Below are positions 61,073 to 64,000 of a stretch of DNA of 64,000 nucleotides, piece after piece. Each line of letters opens with the position of its first letter. Position 1 is the stretch's first letter. A program made the translations under genes and the position numbers. A model generated the notes under the pieces. That model had not been told where the DNA came from, searched no databases, and worked only from the letters and a program-made list of their open reading frames with translations. Origin of the DNA: an uncultured Porphyromonadaceae bacterium. Its GTDB lineage: Bacteria; Bacteroidota; Bacteroidia; Bacteroidales; Muribaculaceae. The stretch spans positions 109,369-173,368 of the forward strand of contig CABTZK010000002.1 in NCBI GenBank assembly GCA_902489275.1, read 5' to 3'.

Positions 61073-62002
61073 ATGAAAGAAAAAATTCAAAACATATTGT
61101 TAGCGCCGGTGGGCTGGGCACTCAACTTGCTGGCATTCATGCCATGGTGGTGGATTTACCTCAATGCCGACGGTCTCTTTTTCGTGGCTTACTACCTTTT
61201 GCGCTACCGCCGCAAGACCGTGCGAAAGAACCTTCAGGAATGCTATCCCGAGAAATCGGCACGCGCCATCAAGGAAATCGAGAACGCGTTCTACCATCAC
61301 TTTGCCGACTACTTCTTTGAGACCATCAAGTTGCTGCACGCCAGCGACGAGGCCATCAAGCGGCGCATGGTGTTTCACAACGTGGAGTTCATCGACGAAA
61401 GCATTGCGCGCGGGCAAAGCGTGATGATGTACTTAGGGCACATCGGCAACTGGGAGTTCATCCCAAGCATTGTCATGTGGTTCAACGAGTCGACCCGCGC
61501 CAGGGGCAACGTGCTGGGGCAGGCCTACCACCCCTTGCGGAACAAGTGGTTCGACCAGTTCTTCCTTCGCATCCGCACGCGCTACAGCAGTTGCTTTCCC
61601 AGCCGGCAAATTCTGCGCGTGATGATTCGCAACAAGCAGCAAAACCACCCCATGGCCTTAGGCTTCATCAGCGACCAGCATCCCCACTCCAACGAGAAGG
61701 GGCACGTCGTGAAATTCCTGAACCGCCCCACCGCCATGATTATCGGCACAGAGCAAATCGCCCGCAAGCTCGACATGCGTGTGGGCTACTTCCACATCCG
61801 CAAGACAAGCCGCGGGCACTACGAGTGCACCATCATCCCCATGGCAGACCATGCCAGCGAGGCTCCCGAGTGGTCAATCACCGAGCGCTATGCCCAACTG
61901 CTTGAAGAGAACATCAACGAGTGCCCACCCTACTGGCTATGGACCCACAAGCGCTGGAAGCGCCCCGTTGAGCTGCCTAAAGACTGGGAGGTGAAGCCAT
62001 GA
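61073..62002 (+). CDS. Lipid A-type lysophospholipid acyltransferase (LpxL/LpxM family)
   Basis: A 309-residue acyltransferase with an N-terminal hydrophobic segment (APVGWALNLLAFMPWWWIY). The catalytic HxxxxE motif is in MYLGHIGNWEF, and substrate-contact residues lie in GFISDQHPHSNEKG and TEQIARKLDMRVGY. It should add a secondary acyl chain to lipid A or a related lipid. The start of the next gene overlaps its stop by four bases (ATGA), coupling it to a glycosyltransferase. It follows mtaB in the same direction. Confidence 0.91.
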   Translation: MKEKIQNILLAPVGWALNLLAFMPWWWIYLNADGLFFVAYYLLRYRRKTVRKNLQECYPEKSARAIKEIENAFYHHFADYFFETIKLLHASDEAIKRRMVFHNVEFIDESIARGQSVMMYLGHIGNWEFIPSIVMWFNESTRARGNVLGQAYHPLRNKWFDQFFLRIRTRYSSCFPSRQILRVMIRNKQQNHPMALGFISDQHPHSNEKGHVVKFLNRPTAMIIGTEQIARKLDMRVGYFHIRKTSRGHYECTIIPMADHASEAPEWSITERYAQLLEENINECPPYWLWTHKRWKRPVELPKDWEVKP

Positions 62003-63015
62003 AACCGGTAGCTGTTATCATCCTAAATTGGAACGGGGCAAAGCTGCTGCGCCGCTACTTGCCGAGCGTGGTCACAGGCACGAATCCCGACCTTGCCGAT
62101 GTGATTGTGGCCGACAATGGCAGCAACGACGAGAGCCTGAAAGTGCTTAGCGAGGAGTTTCCCGAGGTGCAGACGCTCGCTTTTGACAAAAACTACGGCT
62201 TTGCCGAGGGCTACAACAAGAGCATCGGCGAAACCAACTACCGCTACACGGTGCTGCTCAACAGCGACGTGCGCACCCCTCAAGGTTGGCTCGACCCACT
62301 CTACCACTACATGGAGGCGCATCCCGAGGTGGGCGCTGTGCAGCCCAAGCTGCTCCAAGACCGCGATGACGGGAAGCAGGTGTTTGAGTATGCCGGCGCT
62401 GCCGGCGGCTACATCGACTGCCACGGCTATCCCTATTGCCGAGGGCGCATCTTCAACAGCATCGAGGAAGACCACGGGCAATATGACAGCGAGCACAAGG
62501 ACATTTTCTGGGCTACCGGGGCATGCCTGATGGTGAGAAGTGGCTTATACAACAACGTGGGCGGGCTTGACAAGGATTTTTTTGCCCACATGGAGGAAAT
62601 CGACCTGTGCTGGCGCATCTGGCGCAGCGGCCACGTGATTCGCATGGTGCCCGAGAGCCGGGTCTACCACTTGGGCGGCGGAAGCCTCCCACAAGGCAAT
62701 CCCCGCAAGACCTATCTGAACTTTCGCAACAACCTGCTGCTGCTGCACAAGAATCTGCCCGCAAGAGAGGGGAAACGGCTGCTCATCGTCCGCCGCCTCT
62801 ACGACGCGCTGGCTCTCGGCATGTCGATGGCCAGGCTGCACTTTGGCGACTCCGCGGCCATCGTCAAGGCTCACCGCGACTTTCGCAAGATGCGTCCCCG
62901 CTATCATGACCATCCCGAGAAAAACCTGCTCGAAGACTTCAAGGAGGGCCGCATCAACATCATCGTCTCCTACTACCTGCTACGGCGCGACATCTACACC
63001 CGGCTGTTCGAGTAG
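61999..63015 (+). CDS. Family 2 glycosyltransferase (rhamnosyltransferase-like)
   Basis: A 338-residue GT-A enzyme: VAVIILNWNGAKLLRRYLPS, the nucleotide-binding IVADNGSNDESL, the metal-binding LLNSDVRTPQGW, and the acceptor segment FWATGACLMVRSGLYNNVGG with DKDFFAHMEEIDLCWRIW. This pattern is typical of rhamnosyltransferases and related enzymes of surface polysaccharide synthesis. The C-terminal 80 residues have hydrophobic and basic helices, suggesting membrane attachment. It is translationally coupled to the acyltransferase, which fits a role in lipopolysaccharide core assembly. Confidence 0.9.
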   Translation: MKPVAVIILNWNGAKLLRRYLPSVVTGTNPDLADVIVADNGSNDESLKVLSEEFPEVQTLAFDKNYGFAEGYNKSIGETNYRYTVLLNSDVRTPQGWLDPLYHYMEAHPEVGAVQPKLLQDRDDGKQVFEYAGAAGGYIDCHGYPYCRGRIFNSIEEDHGQYDSEHKDIFWATGACLMVRSGLYNNVGGLDKDFFAHMEEIDLCWRIWRSGHVIRMVPESRVYHLGGGSLPQGNPRKTYLNFRNNLLLLHKNLPAREGKRLLIVRRLYDALALGMSMARLHFGDSAAIVKAHRDFRKMRPRYHDHPEKNLLEDFKEGRINIIVSYYLLRRDIYTRLFE

Positions 63016-63037
63016 CCACACTCCCCCGCCCGCTCCG

Positions 63038-63763
63038 CTACACGAAGAGCTGCTGGAGAATGGCAGGCGAGCGCAACGTGCCAATCGTGGAATTGTGCAA
63101 CCGGAAATAGGCAATCATCACGTCGAGCATGCGCCCGCGCTCCTTGCGGTTAAACTTGAAGAGGTGCAAGGTGCTGAACGACATGCGCGACAGCAACTTG
63201 ATGACTCGCGCTTCATCGGGCCGCAAGTTGCTCCTGCCGGCATGAGGATAGGGTGTGAACACGCCGCCGGTCATGTCGAACCAGTAACCATCGCGATAAC
63301 TGTCGATATCGGGCTCGATACCCAAGAAAGCACCCAGGTGATACAGAAAACAGATGTGGAAATTGGCCACACCCTCGCTCATCGTCTCCAGCAAGCGCAC
63401 CGAGGTCTCGATATAGCGAAAAAGAGCCTCATTCCGCTCCCGCTCCTGAATGGAATGGCTCAAAAGCTCGCTGACAAACATGGCCACAGCAGTCTTCGCC
63501 GGATGGGCGTGGATGCTGGAGAGCAAGTGGGTGTGCCGCACGTCGCGCAAGGTGCTCAGCTCCTTACCTGGCACAATGCGCGCCTCAAACGAGAGCAGGC
63601 TCAGCGGCATGAACATGGCATTACGCATGCGCGCCGAGGGGGTAGAGCCCTGCGCCAGCAGAAACGACATGATGCCGCGGCGGTCGGTATAAATGTGCGC
63701 TATGTTGTTCCGGTCGTTGTACTTAATCACATTCAGCACAACGCCATGCATCGACTCATACAT
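63038..63763 (-). CDS. recO: DNA repair protein RecO
   Basis: A 241-residue RecO: OB-fold N-terminal domain (GVVLNVIKYNDRNNIAHIYT, with RRGIMSFLLAQG) and a helical C-terminal domain (VAMFVSELLSHSIQERERNE, NFHICFLYHLGAFLGIEPD). The Cys4 zinc finger seen in Gram-positive RecO is absent, as in other Bacteroidetes. It loads RecA on SSB-coated single-stranded DNA with RecR. Convergent with the glycosyltransferase gene, 22 bp away. Confidence 0.9.
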   Translation of the reverse strand: MYESMHGVVLNVIKYNDRNNIAHIYTDRRGIMSFLLAQGSTPSARMRNAMFMPLSLLSFEARIVPGKELSTLRDVRHTHLLSSIHAHPAKTAVAMFVSELLSHSIQERERNEALFRYIETSVRLLETMSEGVANFHICFLYHLGAFLGIEPDIDSYRDGYWFDMTGGVFTPYPHAGRSNLRPDEARVIKLLSRMSFSTLHLFKFNRKERGRMLDVMIAYFRLHNSTIGTLRSPAILQQLFV

Positions 63764-63864
63764 CGTTTTTGCTCATTTTAGAAGTGCTAATTTAGACAAT
63801 TTTCATGAATGGTGACCTCAAAAAAGAAAAAATCACTAAATTTCACGTTTTCGGACTTTTAAAT

Positions 63865-63895
63865 TTTGCCAATTCAAAAAATACCCCTATATTTG
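63865..63895 (+). promoter_or_regulatory. Promoter of tRNA-Glu
   Basis: TTTG (63865-63868), 19-base spacer, TATATTTG (63888-63895). The tRNA begins 30 bases later. It may serve more tRNA genes beyond the window. Confidence 0.75.
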
Positions 63896-63925
63896 CACTC
63901 AATTTTATGGGAATATCCCTTATTT

Positions 63926-64000
63926 GGCCCATTCGTATATCGGTTAGTACGTAAGATTTTCATTCTTAAAAGAGCAGTTCGACTCTGCTATGGGCTACCA
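63926..64000 (+). tRNA. tRNA-Glu (anticodon TTC)
   Basis: Cloverleaf: acceptor GGCCCAT/ATGGGCT, D arm GTAT/GTAC around ATCGGTTA, anticodon stem TAAGA/TCTTA around loop TTTTCAT (anticodon TTC), T arm AGCAG/CTGCT with loop TTCGACT. The CCA end is encoded (63998-64000), unlike in the other two tRNA genes here. It ends exactly at the window edge. The D stem has a weak pair (T-T opposed in GTAT/GTAC), which departs from the usual GTCT/GGAC. Confidence 0.9.

Noticed and set aside
54187..63015. The whole 54-63 kb segment as a single capsule locus
   Set aside because: It contains housekeeping genes (mtaB), genes on both strands and no flippase, polymerase or export genes, so it is a mixed region and not a complete capsule operon.

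Overview
The window is a 64 kb stretch of chromosome from a member of the Bacteroidales. Several independent signs support this: a SusC/SusD pair, lipoproteins with a Bacteroidetes-type lipobox, Bacteroidetes-type promoters (TTG about 20 bases before TAnnTTTG), lipid A acylation, C-terminal dockerin-like repeats on secreted proteins, and family members typical of gut Bacteroidales (DUF4302, DUF3943, zinc metallohydrolase lipoprotein). GC-rich coding with AT-rich promoters and the dockerin-like tails suggest Muribaculaceae or Prevotellaceae, but I cannot fix the genus. Most of the window is stable core chromosome. I see no prophage, insertion sequence, CRISPR array or rRNA operon.

Layout. 0-1 kb: a partial ATP-grasp-like gene, a small membrane protein and tRNA-Arg. 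1.2-11 kb (minus): a five-gene outer-membrane uptake operon: SusC, SusD, HExxH zinc lipoprotein, DUF4302 lipoprotein and a BACON/dockerin-like secreted protein. It has no glycoside hydrolase. 11-24.5 kb: RluA-type pseudouridine synthase, class I fumarase, tRNA-fMet, glycosyltransferase plus PriA, PBP1A, pyrB-pyrI-flavin reductase and EttA. 24.5-34.2 kb: DUF3943 and DUF695 proteins, a small two-helix membrane protein, FabG, a lipoprotein, CorA, a ZnuA-like binding protein, GH20 hexosaminidase and RlmN. 34.4-39 kb (plus): PdxA, then a tight run of nucleotidyltransferase, ATP-grasp, CDP-alcohol phosphatidyltransferase and HAD protein. This run looks like a polar-lipid head-group pathway and is the strongest candidate for an under-described system. 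39-43 kb (minus): a DegT-type aminotransferase and MalQ. 43.3-45.9 kb: a secreted dockerin-like protein followed by a secreted nuclease with an SRGH active site. 46-48.8 kb: hydG and hydF. 48.8-49.3 kb: a decayed PstI/BsuBI-like restriction-modification relic. 49.5-53.8 kb: ychF, a CoA-transferase and a MATE exporter, the last two fired from a shared divergent promoter. 54-63 kb: a surface-glycan region (four glycosyltransferases, a radical SAM protein, an LpxL-like acyltransferase) mixed with a CD225/dispanin-like protein, a Rieske-like lipoprotein and MtaB. The window closes with RecO and tRNA-Glu.

Functionally the window combines nutrient capture at the surface (SusCD operon, GH20, MalQ), anaerobic energy metabolism (fumarase, CoA-transferase, hydrogenase maturation), envelope assembly (PBP1A, acyltransferase, glycosyltransferases, head-group cluster) and translation or RNA-modification housekeeping (RlmN, MtaB, RluA-type, EttA, YchF). 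Several promoters lie so close to the start codon that the transcripts are predicted to be leaderless or nearly so.
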